Source: JAIBAC01 sp046331095 (GTDB lineage Bacteria; Actinomycetota; Acidimicrobiia; UBA2766). Taken from it: a stretch of 64,000 nt of DNA. Within the stretch, counting starts at the first letter, position 1; each line of letters starts with the position of its first letter. Below the pieces are notes generated by a model. The model did no database searches, was not told where the DNA came from, and saw only the letters and a list, made by a program, of their open reading frames with translations. Location: positions 744,001 to 808,000 of the forward strand of contig JAXLRM010000003.1 of NCBI GenBank assembly GCA_046331095.1. The letters run 5' to 3'. The position numbers and the translations under genes were made by a program. This document shows, piece after piece, positions 53,053 to 62,803 of this stretch.

Positions 53053-53739
53053 TCACGCGGGATCGGCCCAGCGCGGTGGCTCGATCTGGGTCTCCTCGTC
53101 GGTCCACACGGCATCGCCGAGCCCGATGACGGACAGCTCCTCGGTGAGGTCGTCGACGGCGTCACCGAAGGTGTCCTCGTCGTCGTCGAGGTGGTCGGCG
53201 ACCGGACCGACGGGCTCGGCGGGGGAACGCGCGGGCCGGACCGCGATCGCGGGTGGCGCCTCGCCACGGCGGCTGGGCTCGGGTGGGGCAGCGGTCGGAG
53301 AGGGGATCGTGTCGAGGTGGCGTGCAAGGCGCTCGAGCTCGAGGGTGACTGCTTTGGGCTCGTTGCGCTCGCGCAGGTTCAGCGGCCCCGAAGGGTGCTC
53401 CTCGTCGGGGACGCGCAGGTCGAGCGACGAGTCGACGTCGTCGGGGCCGTGGTCTCCGCGCACGGCTACGGCGGGGTGCGCGGGAGAGCGCAGTGGCCTC
53501 ACCGCGGGTGCGGCCGCGGGTGCCGGCGAGGTGCGGTCTTCCAGTTGCCACCCCAACGGGACCGTGAAGCGCTCGGCGCAAGGGGCGCACAAGAGCGTGG
53601 AGCGCGGATCGGCCAGCGGTCCGAGGTCGTCGAGCCAGACCGTGCGGTCCCGGTAGTCGAAGGTGAGGGCAACGAGCGCCGGGCGTGCGCAGCTCTGCTT
53701 GCCGCAGAGGCTGTTCCCGTCATTCGAAGTGGGGTTCAT
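53053..53739 (-). CDS. DUF3499 family protein, Rv3258c-like
   Basis: From ATG 53739 the product has 228 residues. Residues 10-70 carry the DUF3499 domain: CGKQSCARPALVALTFDYRDRTVWL, LCAPCAERFTVPLGWQLED, with four cysteines in zinc-ribbon-like pairs. A Pro/Ala-rich and acidic C-terminal half follows. In mycobacteria the homologue Rv3258c lies directly beside manB and the SIS protein. Here it is separated from them by about 5 kb of envelope genes, so the ancestral neighbourhood is broken by insertion. Function unknown. Confidence 0.82.
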   Translation of the reverse strand: MNPTSNDGNSLCGKQSCARPALVALTFDYRDRTVWLDDLGPLADPRSTLLCAPCAERFTVPLGWQLEDRTSPAPAAAPAVRPLRSPAHPAVAVRGDHGPDDVDSSLDLRVPDEEHPSGPLNLRERNEPKAVTLELERLARHLDTIPSPTAAPPEPSRRGEAPPAIAVRPARSPAEPVGPVADHLDDDEDTFGDAVDDLTEELSVIGLGDAVWTDEETQIEPPRWADPA

Positions 53740-53896
53740 GGGGCGCCGTCCCGCTCGAGTCGTGCTCGCGACGCGACAGAGGGTAGGAATCACATGTCCG
53801 TAGTTCAAGGACCGCCGGCAGAATCCTCCCGCGACACGCACGGTCGTCGCCTGCGGCAGTTGGCGGAATCGAGGGGCTTGTGCACTTGCGATCGTC

Positions 53897-53916
53897 ACGC
53901 GCGACAAGACGCGCGT
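53897..53916 (-). terminator. hairpin downstream of the L,D-transpeptidase gene
   Basis: ACGCGCG (53897-53903) and CGCGCGT (53910-53916) form a 7-bp stem with a six-base loop, about 50 bases past the transpeptidase stop at 53966. No T-run follows. Confidence 0.35.
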
Positions 53917-53965
53917 AAGAACACGCGCCGACCGGATGGCGAGGCCCGAATCGGCGCCTGTCGGA

Positions 53966-55165
53966 TCAGCTGTTGACGATGATGACGCGCGCGCCGACGT
54001 CGACCTGGTCGTAGAACGCCTCGACGTCCTCCTGGAGCATGCGCATGCATCCGTGCGAGGCGGCGGTGCCGACCGACGAACGGTTGTTGGTGCCGTGGAA
54101 TCGGATGCCCGAGGCGCTTATGTCGATTGCACGCGTCCCTAGCGGATTGCTCGGGCCCGGTCCGATGCTCGCGGGCATCCCCGCACCCCAGCCGCTCGGG
54201 GCCGGGTTCACCCACGTGGGGTTCTTGCGCTTGTTCACGACCTTGAAGTCGCCCGCAGGCGTCGGGTGCCCGGGTGTCCCGATCGCGACGGGATAGGTGG
54301 CGACGAGGTCGGCGCCGTTGTACAGCCATACCCTCTTGGCGGTCTTGTTGACGTAAGCGGTCTGGCCGATGTTGGCCTCGGTGATCTCCGCCGGCGTGAT
54401 CGCCACGGGGAGAGCGAATCCCGCTCCTGCGGGGACCTGACCGTGCGCCCACTGATCCGCCTGGGACTCGATCTGCTGGGATGCGGCGGCGACGTCGAGC
54501 ACGCGCCCCGACTGCGAGCGGGTGATCTGCAGCGTTCCGCTCGACACGTCGACGCTGCTGTTGACCATCGGCCTGTCGATGCCGGCTCGTGCCTTCTCGA
54601 CGAACGCGGCGAGACCCGTGTCGTCGGCGTCGAAGCGGATCGTGACGTCCACGTCGAGAGGGTCGCCGGCGAGACGGTGGTAGGTGCGCTCGAACGGACC
54701 GCTCACCGCAGCCCAGAAGCCGGAGCTGTCCTCACCGTCGATCGCGTCCTCGACGGCTGCAGGGATGTCGGCGCTCACCTGCAGGTCCGCGAGGGTGACG
54801 GTGAACGGTTGGTCGTCCCCTACGAGGTTGACCTTCTGTTGGAGCATCTTCGCCGATGCGGCGTCGGCTGCCTCGGTGGCGTCCGCGCGGCTCATGCCAC
54901 CGACGTCGGCACCCTCGATGCGCACGCCCGGCAGGACGTTGTTCGCCTGTACCCAGTCGAAGACGAGCACGGCCGACACCACGACCACGAGGAGCGGCAG
55001 CACCGTCCACAGTGTCCACTTGAGCCATCGGGGCAGGGGACCGACCGAGGGCAGGTGCCGCTTCTTGTCGCCGCCGGTCTCGGTCTCCACCCACGGCGGT
55101 GGCGGCGGCAGCGGCACCGTGTTCTTGAGCGTGACCGGAGGCGGGGGGCCGGTGTGGATGGCCAT
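53966..55165 (-). CDS. L,D-transpeptidase (YkuD) with membrane anchor
   Basis: A 399-residue protein. A Pro-rich cytoplasmic start precedes one membrane helix (WTLWTVLPLLVVVVSAVLVFDWV, about residues 50-72). A two-part middle region (VGGMSRADATEAADAASAKM onward) resembles the VanW/PG-binding-4 domain. The YkuD catalytic domain ends with FHGTNNRSSVGTAASHGCMRM, and Cys373 is the catalytic cysteine. It makes 3-3 crosslinks in peptidoglycan or attaches proteins to it. The start at ATG 55165 puts the helix at the usual position; a longer frame to 55372 would be unusual. The gene diverges from ftsH. Confidence 0.93.
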   Translation of the reverse strand: MAIHTGPPPPVTLKNTVPLPPPPPWVETETGGDKKRHLPSVGPLPRWLKWTLWTVLPLLVVVVSAVLVFDWVQANNVLPGVRIEGADVGGMSRADATEAADAASAKMLQQKVNLVGDDQPFTVTLADLQVSADIPAAVEDAIDGEDSSGFWAAVSGPFERTYHRLAGDPLDVDVTIRFDADDTGLAAFVEKARAGIDRPMVNSSVDVSSGTLQITRSQSGRVLDVAAASQQIESQADQWAHGQVPAGAGFALPVAITPAEITEANIGQTAYVNKTAKRVWLYNGADLVATYPVAIGTPGHPTPAGDFKVVNKRKNPTWVNPAPSGWGAGMPASIGPGPSNPLGTRAIDISASGIRFHGTNNRSSVGTAASHGCMRMLQEDVEAFYDQVDVGARVIIVNS

Positions 55166-55538
55166 GATCGTGACCTGGGACCTTGGAGCTCGATCTCGGG
55201 GGCAGGGCGGCGGCCGGCTGGTGCGGCGAGGCGGGTTGTCCGGTCCCGGCATCGACGACGCTGCTTCGGGTACGCCGACGACAACCGAGGTGGGCGATCC
55301 CGCCAAGCTGACCGACCCAGGGACGCAGGGTATCAGATGCCGGGACCCCTTCGAGCCATCGGACCTGCTCACCGGACCGTGCAGCGGAGTTCCACGCGGG
55401 CGGTACTGAGTGCCGCGGCGGAATCCTCTCCTAGACTCGTCGACACGGGTGACCTCGCTCCCGCGGATGCCGACGAGGTCCTCGAAGGCCTCGGCTCAGC
55501 ACCGGCGCAGGCCCCTCCGAGAGGAACACCATCCCGAC
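55166..55538. other. 373-bp intergenic region between divergent L,D-transpeptidase and ftsH
   Basis: No gene is supported here. A TAGACT sequence at 55432-55437 could serve as a -10 box for ftsH, but a good -35 is not clear. GAGAGGA, about 13 bases before the ftsH ATG, is a plausible ribosome site. Confidence 0.35.
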
Positions 55539-57599
55539 ATGAGCCCCTCACAGCAGCCCAGGAGTTCGGGCGACAGGCCTCCCGGCAATTCCGGGTCGGG
55601 CGGCCCCGGCGAGCCGAACCGAAGCGACACAGGCTGGCCGCGCTGGGCGGTATGGCTCGTCGCGGCGCTGTTCCTGTCGATCATCGCGTTCGCGATGCTC
55701 AACCGGCCTTCGTCGTCGAACCAGGTCGACACGAGCGAGTTCCTCACCAAGCTCGACCAGGGCCAGGTCCAGGACGTGACCGTCGAAGGCTCGGGCACCC
55801 AGGGCACCACCGGGACAGCTTCGGGCACCTACCGTGACGGTACCGAGTTCTCGACGACCGTCGTGATGGGCGACGACCTCAGCGGGCGTCTGCAGACCGC
55901 CAACCGTGAGCACCAGACGACCTACCAGGTCAAGGCGCCCGAGAACAACATCCTCGGCAGCGTCCTGTTCTTCTTGCTGCCGTTCGCGCTGCTCATCTTG
56001 CTGATGTGGTGGATCAACCGCCGCGCACAGGGCCAGATGGGCTCGATCATGCAGATCGGCAAGTCCAAGGCGAAGGTGTACACGACCGAGAAGCCCAAGA
56101 CGACCTTCAACGACGTCGCCGGCCACCGCGCCCCAAAGGAGGAGATCGAGGAGGTCGTCACCTTCCTGAAGGAGCCGCGCAAGTTCAAGGAGCTCGGTGC
56201 CAAGGTCCCCAAGGGCGTCCTGCTCGTCGGTCCGCCCGGCACGGGCAAGACGCTGCTCGCGCGCGCCGTCGCGGGCGAGGCCGGGGTCCCGTTCATCGCG
56301 GTGACCGGCTCGGACTTCATGGAGATGTTCGTCGGCGTCGGCGCGTCACGGGTACGCGACCTGTTCCAGACGGCGCGCAAGGAGTCGCCTGCGGTCATCT
56401 TCGTCGACGAGATCGACTCGATCGGTCGCAAGCGTGGTGCCGGCGTGGGCGGCGGCCACGACGAGCGTGAGCAGACGCTGAACCAGCTCCTGTCGGAGAT
56501 GGACGGCTTCGAGGGATCCGACGGGATCGTGATCATGGCCGCCACGAACCGCCCCGACATCCTCGACCCCGCGCTGCTGCGCGCCGGCCGCTTCGACCGC
56601 CAGATCGTCGTGCCGCTGCCGACCAAGGACGAACGGCTCGAGATCCTCGAGGTCCACACCCGCGACAAGAAGATGGCCGACGACGTCGACCTGGACATAA
56701 CTGCCCGCGGGACACCCGGCTTCAGCGGCGCCGACCTCGCGAACCTCACCAACGAAGCCGCCCTGCACGCGGTGCGCAAGGGCCACCGCCAGATCACCCG
56801 CGACGACTTCGACACCGCCCGCGACCGCGTCCTCATGGGAGTGCGGCGCGACTCGCTCGCGATGAGCGAGGAGGAGAAGCGCATCACCGCGTTCCACGAG
56901 GCCGGACACGCCCTCTGCGGCGCGCTGACCGAGCACGCCGACGACGTGCACAAGGTCACGATCCTGCCCGTCGGCATGGCGCTCGGGGTCACCCAGTTCC
57001 TGCCCGAGGAACGCCAGATCGAGTCGTTGCACAACATCGAGGCCGACCTCGTCGTGGCACTCGGCGGCCGCGTGGCCGAGGAGATCGTGTTCCGCACGCC
57101 TTCGACGGGAGCCCAGAACGACCTGCAGCAGGCGACCAAGCTCGCCCGCAAGATGGTCAAGGAGTGGGGCATGTCCGAGAAGCTCGGTCCGGTCGCTTTC
57201 GGTGGTGACTCCGAGATGGTCTTCCTCGGCGAGGAGATCGCACGCGGCCACGAGTACAGCGAGGAGACGGCCCGGCTCATCGACGAGGAGGTGTCGCGCA
57301 TCGTCGGCGACGCGCGGCGCCGCGCCACGCACCTGCTCACCGAGAACCGTGCCGCCCTCGACATGCTTGCCCAGGCGCTCCTCGAACGCGAGTCCATCGA
57401 GGGCAAGGACGTCGACCGCATCGTCGAGGCTGCTCGTGCCGGCGGGCACCTGTCCCAGGTCTTCCCGCCGGAACCCGAGCCCGAGCCCGAGACGGCCACC
57501 GCGCCCCAGGGCGGCCGCGTCCCGACCGCGGACGCGGCGGCGACCGCACAGCCGCACGGGATCGTCCCGCCCATGACCCCCGGCGTCTCCCCCGCCTGA
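55539..57599 (+). CDS. ftsH: ATP-dependent membrane zinc protease FtsH
   Basis: Degrades misfolded membrane proteins and SsrA-tagged proteins. From ATG 55539 it has 686 residues. There are two membrane helices (WAVWLVAALFLSIIAFAML and ILGSVLFFLLPFALLILLMWW) around an outside domain. Walker A GPPGTGKT is at about 231, ATNRPDILDPALLRAGRFDRQ carries arginine fingers, and the zinc site HEAGHALCG is at about 453. The acidic partner aspartate lies further on. The Pro/Glu-rich C-terminal tail is actinobacterial in style. Confidence 0.96.
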   Translation: MSPSQQPRSSGDRPPGNSGSGGPGEPNRSDTGWPRWAVWLVAALFLSIIAFAMLNRPSSSNQVDTSEFLTKLDQGQVQDVTVEGSGTQGTTGTASGTYRDGTEFSTTVVMGDDLSGRLQTANREHQTTYQVKAPENNILGSVLFFLLPFALLILLMWWINRRAQGQMGSIMQIGKSKAKVYTTEKPKTTFNDVAGHRAPKEEIEEVVTFLKEPRKFKELGAKVPKGVLLVGPPGTGKTLLARAVAGEAGVPFIAVTGSDFMEMFVGVGASRVRDLFQTARKESPAVIFVDEIDSIGRKRGAGVGGGHDEREQTLNQLLSEMDGFEGSDGIVIMAATNRPDILDPALLRAGRFDRQIVVPLPTKDERLEILEVHTRDKKMADDVDLDITARGTPGFSGADLANLTNEAALHAVRKGHRQITRDDFDTARDRVLMGVRRDSLAMSEEEKRITAFHEAGHALCGALTEHADDVHKVTILPVGMALGVTQFLPEERQIESLHNIEADLVVALGGRVAEEIVFRTPSTGAQNDLQQATKLARKMVKEWGMSEKLGPVAFGGDSEMVFLGEEIARGHEYSEETARLIDEEVSRIVGDARRRATHLLTENRAALDMLAQALLERESIEGKDVDRIVEAARAGGHLSQVFPPEPEPEPETATAPQGGRVPTADAAATAQPHGIVPPMTPGVSPA

Positions 57600-57696
57600 G
57601 GACGGCGTCGGAGCGAGCTCTGTTTCGCCGCCGCCAGACGCCATCCACTCCGATCGCGAACGTGGTTCCCGGCGCGCCCAGCCCGACGAATCCCGG

Positions 57697-57742
57697 TTCT
57701 GGGCGCGGACACCGCAGCCGGCTGGGGTGTGCGCGCCCAGAA
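57697..57742. terminator. long imperfect hairpin between convergent ftsH and thioredoxin-like gene
   Basis: TTCTGGGCGCG-G-ACACC (57697-57713) pairs with GGTGT-G-CGCGCCCAGAA (57726-57742) in 16 of 17 positions around a 12-base loop. It lies in the 150-bp gap between converging genes, where a bidirectional terminator is expected. An extra GGCGCGCCCAG copy occurs just upstream, so a dispersed repeat is also possible. Confidence 0.5.
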
Positions 57743-57749
57743 GCCGAAA

Positions 57750-58202
57750 TCAGGCGTCGAGGCGGCGGCGCACCGTCTCCTCGACGGTGCCGGCCAGCGG
57801 AGTGCCGATCCAGGAGCGCACGACTTCGCCACCGTCGTCGATGAGGACGAGCGTCGGGACCGATTCGACTCCCGCCGCCCGCACGGTGACCGGGTCGTCG
57901 CTGACGTCCACGACCGCCGTGGTCAAGCCTGCGATTCCGGCGACCCTGCGCGTGAGCGGGCCGCAGGACCGGCAGGCGGGGTGCGTGAACACCACACCGA
58001 GCAGCTCGCCGCGTCCGGGCACGGCGAGGCCGAGCCGAGCAAGGTCCAGTTCCTCCGGCAGCGATCTCACCGAAGGGTCGGACCATGCGGCCAGGCCGCC
58101 TGCGGCTCGCTGCGCGCGGCGCCGCCCTGTGGCAGCCGCGACGAGGCGCGCTGCGAGGGCGACGACGACGATCCCTGCCGTGGCGACGATCGCGGCCGTC
58201 AT
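57750..58202 (-). CDS. membrane-anchored thioredoxin-like protein
   Basis: A 150-residue protein with an N-terminal helix (MTAAIVATAGIVVVALAARLVAA) and a thioredoxin fold. VVFTHPACRSCGPLTRRVAG contains the active-site CxxC, TAVVDVSDD is the next strand, and the cis-proline loop is GVESVPTLVLIDDGGEVVRSWIG. It probably acts outside the membrane in disulfide or redox chemistry. The start at ATG 58202 is four bases after the DUF5719 stop, so both belong to one leftward unit. Confidence 0.85.
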   Translation of the reverse strand: MTAAIVATAGIVVVALAARLVAAATGRRRAQRAAGGLAAWSDPSVRSLPEELDLARLGLAVPGRGELLGVVFTHPACRSCGPLTRRVAGIAGLTTAVVDVSDDPVTVRAAGVESVPTLVLIDDGGEVVRSWIGTPLAGTVEETVRRRLDA

Positions 58203-58206
58203 CGTG

Positions 58207-59784
58207 TCACGGCAGTGGCGAGCCGACCTCGACGGCACGGTCTCCGGCCGCCGCGAACGAGCGTGCGGCGACCACACCGTCGCTGGCAGCCACCACGATT
58301 CCCGCGGGACCGGCCGGGGCCTTCAGGTCCGAGAGCGTGATCGACACACGTGACCCACCCGGCAGGGCGAAGCCGTCACCGAGCGCTTCGAGGCGGTCGC
58401 TGCCGTCGGCGCGGAGGCTGTACACGTCCACGTCCACTTGTTCGCTACCGGGGTTGAGCACCTCGATCGTGTCCGCGCGCGCGTCGTCCGACGACGCCGG
58501 CAGCGCCCAGCGCCGCGCGGTCTGGGTCACCCCTTCGACGTAGGCACGTCCCGCTTCGAAACCGCGGATCTGGTCGACGACCGAAGGCACGGTGGTCTCG
58601 ATCTCGTACCCGGCCGCCGCGTCGGATCCGATCTCGGACATGTCGACCGTGGTGGCCACCCCTGGGTCGAGCTCCTGGTCGACGAGGGGCGGGACGATCT
58701 GGCCCTGCTGGTCGGCATCGACCGAGACCGTGTACGTGCCCGGGTCGCCGGTGGTGTTGAACACGCCGATCGACTGGGTCTGGCCTCCACCGCTGCGGCC
58801 GCCTGTGAGGTACCAGGTGTTCGACGCCGCGGGTGCTCCGAGGCCCTCGCCGAAACCGGCGGCGCCGTCGACGGAGATGCGCTGCGCGGCGACGACGCGG
58901 CCCCGCTCGGTGCGTACGACGGTCGCGACGTTGTCGCGCCGGATGACGAGGTTGGCGTCGATGTCGAGGATGGTCTGGCTGCGCGGCGGCAGTGAGACGC
59001 CGCTGCCCTTCTCGGGACGCTCCTCCCCCGCCTCGGTCCTGAACGTGACGTCGACGATCGCTGCGTCCTGGGACGGGTTCACGAGCACGAGTGACTGCTG
59101 GCGACCGGCCTTGGTCGACCCCGAGGGGAAGTACCACTCGGTACTCGACGTCGACGCGCACGGGTAGGCGGCAACACCCTTGGGATCCTCGGCGGAGCGG
59201 GTCACCTGCTCCGCGACGGCGGCTGCCCCTGGAGGGAGCGTGACGATCGCGGCACCCGGGCGGCCCCCGAGCGAATCAGCGGCGCTGACGGTCGCGCGCC
59301 CGAAGGCCTTGACGGTCACCGGCTTCGGATCGGGGGGCGCCGCGCCGTCACCCGAGAGGTAGGTGACGGTGCCCTCCATCTGGGACTCCGTGAGGTTCAC
59401 GACCGATATCGTGGCACTGCCGACCTTGCCACCGCCGGGGGTGTCGGGGCAGAACCAGACCTGCTGCACGTCCCCACCGCCCGCGGTTGCCACCGGCTCC
59501 GAAGCCGGGAACATCGCGGAGAGCGCGAGCCCGACCGCGATTACGAGGATGATCAAGCCGAGCACGATCGCACGGTTCGAGCCGGCCCCGTCGGTCCCGC
59601 CGTCCCCGCCCGGACGCGGCGTGCCCGAGCCGGTACCGGAGCCGGTATCGGTCTCCTCCTCGAGATCGCCGAAGTCGATGTGCTCGTCGAGGTCGAGGTC
59701 GTCGAAACCGCTTTCGGTCTCGAAGTCGAACACCTCGTCCGGGTCGCGCTCACCGCGGCCGCGGTCACGGTCTCGTCGTGCCAT
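58207..59784 (-). CDS. DUF5719 family membrane-anchored protein
   Basis: From ATG 59784 the product has 525 residues. An acidic cytoplasmic start (DLDLDEHIDFGDLEEETDTG) is followed by one helix (AIVLGLIILVIAVGLALSAMF) and a large extracellular beta-rich part. That part has recurring NTTGDPGTYTVSVD-like and NPSQDAAIVDVTFRTEA-like units. The layout matches actinobacterial DUF5719 proteins, whose genes often follow a family 2 glycosyltransferase gene as here. Its start overlaps the upstream glycosyltransferase gene by 20 bases. Function unknown, probably envelope-related. Confidence 0.78.
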   Translation of the reverse strand: MARRDRDRGRGERDPDEVFDFETESGFDDLDLDEHIDFGDLEEETDTGSGTGSGTPRPGGDGGTDGAGSNRAIVLGLIILVIAVGLALSAMFPASEPVATAGGGDVQQVWFCPDTPGGGKVGSATISVVNLTESQMEGTVTYLSGDGAAPPDPKPVTVKAFGRATVSAADSLGGRPGAAIVTLPPGAAAVAEQVTRSAEDPKGVAAYPCASTSSTEWYFPSGSTKAGRQQSLVLVNPSQDAAIVDVTFRTEAGEERPEKGSGVSLPPRSQTILDIDANLVIRRDNVATVVRTERGRVVAAQRISVDGAAGFGEGLGAPAASNTWYLTGGRSGGGQTQSIGVFNTTGDPGTYTVSVDADQQGQIVPPLVDQELDPGVATTVDMSEIGSDAAAGYEIETTVPSVVDQIRGFEAGRAYVEGVTQTARRWALPASSDDARADTIEVLNPGSEQVDVDVYSLRADGSDRLEALGDGFALPGGSRVSITLSDLKAPAGPAGIVVAASDGVVAARSFAAAGDRAVEVGSPLP

Positions 59785-62700
59785 CACGCCCTCGCAAGCC
59801 GATGATCCCGCCGAGCACCACGATCCACGCCAGCGCAGCCAGGACCACGGCGAGCAGGTGCCACGGTCCCGCATTCAGTACCAACCGCGCTTGGTCGGTC
59901 ACGGGGGTGTCGGGGAACTGCATCGCCCACCCGTACGCGGCTTCGGGAGCGATCGACCCCGCACCGTCCGCCTCCACGTGGAACGACGAGTCCATCGGTA
60001 TCGCCGCCGAGGCCGTCCCGCCGCCGCGGCCTTCCCAGTCCGCCCGGCTCGTCTGAGCCCACGGGTCCACCGACCGTGCCGCACCCGGTGCGGCGAGCTC
60101 GGCGGCCGAGGGCTCTCCCGAGGGGATCGCACCGGCGACGGTGCCCACGCGAGGACGCCACGCCAGGTTCTCGTAGATCGTGCCGTTGCGATGGTCGTCG
60201 GGGAAGGTGAGCCGGAGGTCGAGCGCCCTTGCCAGCACCTCGGCGATCGAGTCGTTGCCGGTCGGCACCACGATGTAGCGGACCCCGAAGGGCGCCAGCA
60301 GCCGCCCCGGGTAGGGAACCTTGGCGTCGGCTATCGAAGCCACTACACCCTCGAGACCGTCTATCCCCGGATTCGAGGCGGGCAGCCAGAGGTCCTCGAG
60401 GTCGGGGCCGCCTGGTCCGGTGACGAGGAAGGCGGTCTCACCCTGCAACACCCGCGGCTCGCCGGGGACGTCGGTGCCCATGAACAGGTCGACGAACGCG
60501 CCGGAGTTCTCCGCCTCCGCCGCCTGCCACGTGAGCTGTTTGCGCCAGTCGGTCGGGGGAAGGCCGAGCCGCCCCGACGGCAGCACCGTCAGCGGGGAGA
60601 CGAGGCCCACGATGCCGAGGCCGACGAGCACGAACGCTGCCGGCTGGCGCAGCCCGAAACGCATCTCGGGCAGGTCCGATCGGAACGCGTCGATGCCCCA
60701 TCCGACGAGAACGGCGATGCCGAGCGCTGCCGGTACGAGCAGTACCTCGGGTGTGGCGAAGTCGGGCAGCAGACCGCGGGACAGGAGCCACGCTGCGAAG
60801 AACGACGACAGCGTGACCCCCCACCAGCGCGTCACCCACTCGAAGCGGTCGCCGCGGGAGACCAGTACCGGCAACAGCGCCGCGAGGAGGACTCCGTAGA
60901 CGAGCAGCGTCCCGCCGACACGGCCGGTGTCGAAGCGAAGCACGGCAGCGAAACCCAAGGGCGAGTTCACGCCGCCCATGGCCTGCGACGCTCCCCCGCC
61001 GAGCAGCTCCCACGACCAGGGGAACAACAGGATGAACGCGCCGAGGGCTGCCTGCAGCACATCCCAGGCCACGACGAGGCAGCGGCGCGTCCCGCCGACG
61101 AGGATCGAGCCGACCACCCAACCGGCGAGCACCACGGCCACCGCCACGATCGTTGCCGGCTCGGCCGCGGTGGCGAACGCGAGTAGGGCCGCGAGCTCGA
61201 GCTTGCGCCGCAGGGGCGGCACGTCCTCGGCATATGCGCCGAATCCGCTCAGGTGCGCCATCCTCCGACAGATCGGCGGGAGCAGGACCGCGAGCACGAC
61301 GACACCGAGATCGCCGTGGGATACCGCGTTCCACGCGAGCGGTACGAGCACGTAGAAGGTGGCCGCGATCGCTCGGGGGCCGCGTGCGGCGATCGTCGGG
61401 CGCAAGCTGCGCGAGCACATGACCGCGGCGAGTGGGATCCCCAGGAAGAGCAGCAGCTTCTGGGCGAGTGCGGCGGAACCGAACGCGAGGAACCCGAAGA
61501 TCCCGCCGAGCGCCTGTCCCGCGGGCGTCGCGGCCCGGGTGCCGAGCTCGACGTCGCGGAACGGTGCCAGGTAGTTGCCGAGCAGCCCGAGACCGGATTG
61601 CGACGGGGGCGAGAGCGAATCGGCCGCGGGGAGCGGGCCGGCGACGAGGGCACGGCCCGCTACGAGGATGAACAGCACGAGCACGAGGAAGCCCACGATC
61701 CAGGCCCCACCCAGGGACTCGTAGACCGAGCGGACTGTGCGCCCGAAGGTCTCCCCACGCGTCTCGCCGGTCTCGGCCGTGCGCTCGTCGGATGCGGTAC
61801 GCAGTCGGGCGGTTCCCCCCAACATCAGGCGCGTGATCGCACGATCGTTCGTCCCGCGGACCTTCTGTGCTTGGCGTCGCAACTTGCGCAGCTCGCCGAA
61901 GCGACGCATGTTCCAGGACCAGGGCCGCAGGTAGCGGGCTGCTTCGCCCCGGTCGCGGCTCGCGAGGAGTGCCGCTATCGCCTGCGCGAACGCGAGGACC
62001 ACGGCTTGGACGCCCACGATGATCGTGTGGCCGAGCGAGTAGTTCTTGAGCACCGTGCGCAGGCGGTTGCGCCGCACGAGGTCGGCATGCTCGTGGGGGT
62101 CCTCGAGCACGTCGGTCTCGTGCTGGCCGACGTTGACCAGCGAGGTGTACAGGACCTCCCTGCCGGCCATGCGGGCGCGCCAGCAGAGGTCGAGCTCGGC
62201 GCCCGGACCGACGATGCCGGGGTCGAAGCCCCCGAGGAGCTCGAGCAGCTCGGCGCGGATGGCGAGGAACGCGAACGACACGAACAGCGTCTGACGCGTC
62301 ACGTCGTACTGCTCTTGGTCGAGTTCGGTCCCCTCGAGGCGTGAGTACGCGGTCGCGAAGCGGTCCGCACTCATCCCGACCTCGACGAGCACGTCGGGGC
62401 GGTCGGCGTCGACGACCTTGGCCCCGACCACACCGGCGCCGGTCTTGGCTATCACGCCGCATGCACGTTCGATCGCGTCCGAGCCGAGCACGGAGTCGTC
62501 GCGCACGAACACGACCACGTCGAAGGGGCGCGCCTTGGCGAGGAGGGCGTTCGCCGCGGCGCCGACAGCGGCCATCGACTCCACCTCGACACGTGCGTCG
62601 CCGAACGGTCGCGCCGCGGGGCGTGAGACGGCGTCGTGGGTGCCCACGTAGGCGACCGTGAGACGCCGGTGGGTCTGAGCCGACAAGGACGCGACGCAAC

Positions 62701-62803
62701 CTTCGAGGTGGGTCCCGTCGGTGACGCCGAGGACCACGACCAGCACCTTGGCGGAGTCGCCGCTCAACTCACCCGAAGGCGCGATCTCGGTATCTGGGTC
62801 CAT
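59765..62803 (-). CDS. large family 2 glycosyltransferase fused to a polytopic membrane domain
   Basis: From ATG 62803 it has 1012 residues. The N-terminal 290 residues are a GT-A domain: KVLVVVLGVTDGTHLEGCVASL, VVVFVRDDSVLGSDAIERA (acidic metal site) and ELDLCWRARMAGREVLYT. Two basic soluble stretches and about 14 membrane helices follow, ending in an outside domain and a last helix (WHLLAVVLAALAWIVVLGGIIGL). Such giant fusions are known from actinobacterial envelope loci, where they are thought to make and export a cell-wall glycan. An alternative GTG at 62857 lacks a ribosome site. Confidence 0.8.
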   Translation of the reverse strand: MDPDTEIAPSGELSGDSAKVLVVVLGVTDGTHLEGCVASLSAQTHRRLTVAYVGTHDAVSRPAARPFGDARVEVESMAAVGAAANALLAKARPFDVVVFVRDDSVLGSDAIERACGVIAKTGAGVVGAKVVDADRPDVLVEVGMSADRFATAYSRLEGTELDQEQYDVTRQTLFVSFAFLAIRAELLELLGGFDPGIVGPGAELDLCWRARMAGREVLYTSLVNVGQHETDVLEDPHEHADLVRRNRLRTVLKNYSLGHTIIVGVQAVVLAFAQAIAALLASRDRGEAARYLRPWSWNMRRFGELRKLRRQAQKVRGTNDRAITRLMLGGTARLRTASDERTAETGETRGETFGRTVRSVYESLGGAWIVGFLVLVLFILVAGRALVAGPLPAADSLSPPSQSGLGLLGNYLAPFRDVELGTRAATPAGQALGGIFGFLAFGSAALAQKLLLFLGIPLAAVMCSRSLRPTIAARGPRAIAATFYVLVPLAWNAVSHGDLGVVVLAVLLPPICRRMAHLSGFGAYAEDVPPLRRKLELAALLAFATAAEPATIVAVAVVLAGWVVGSILVGGTRRCLVVAWDVLQAALGAFILLFPWSWELLGGGASQAMGGVNSPLGFAAVLRFDTGRVGGTLLVYGVLLAALLPVLVSRGDRFEWVTRWWGVTLSSFFAAWLLSRGLLPDFATPEVLLVPAALGIAVLVGWGIDAFRSDLPEMRFGLRQPAAFVLVGLGIVGLVSPLTVLPSGRLGLPPTDWRKQLTWQAAEAENSGAFVDLFMGTDVPGEPRVLQGETAFLVTGPGGPDLEDLWLPASNPGIDGLEGVVASIADAKVPYPGRLLAPFGVRYIVVPTGNDSIAEVLARALDLRLTFPDDHRNGTIYENLAWRPRVGTVAGAIPSGEPSAAELAAPGAARSVDPWAQTSRADWEGRGGGTASAAIPMDSSFHVEADGAGSIAPEAAYGWAMQFPDTPVTDQARLVLNAGPWHLLAVVLAALAWIVVLGGIIGLRGRDGTTRP

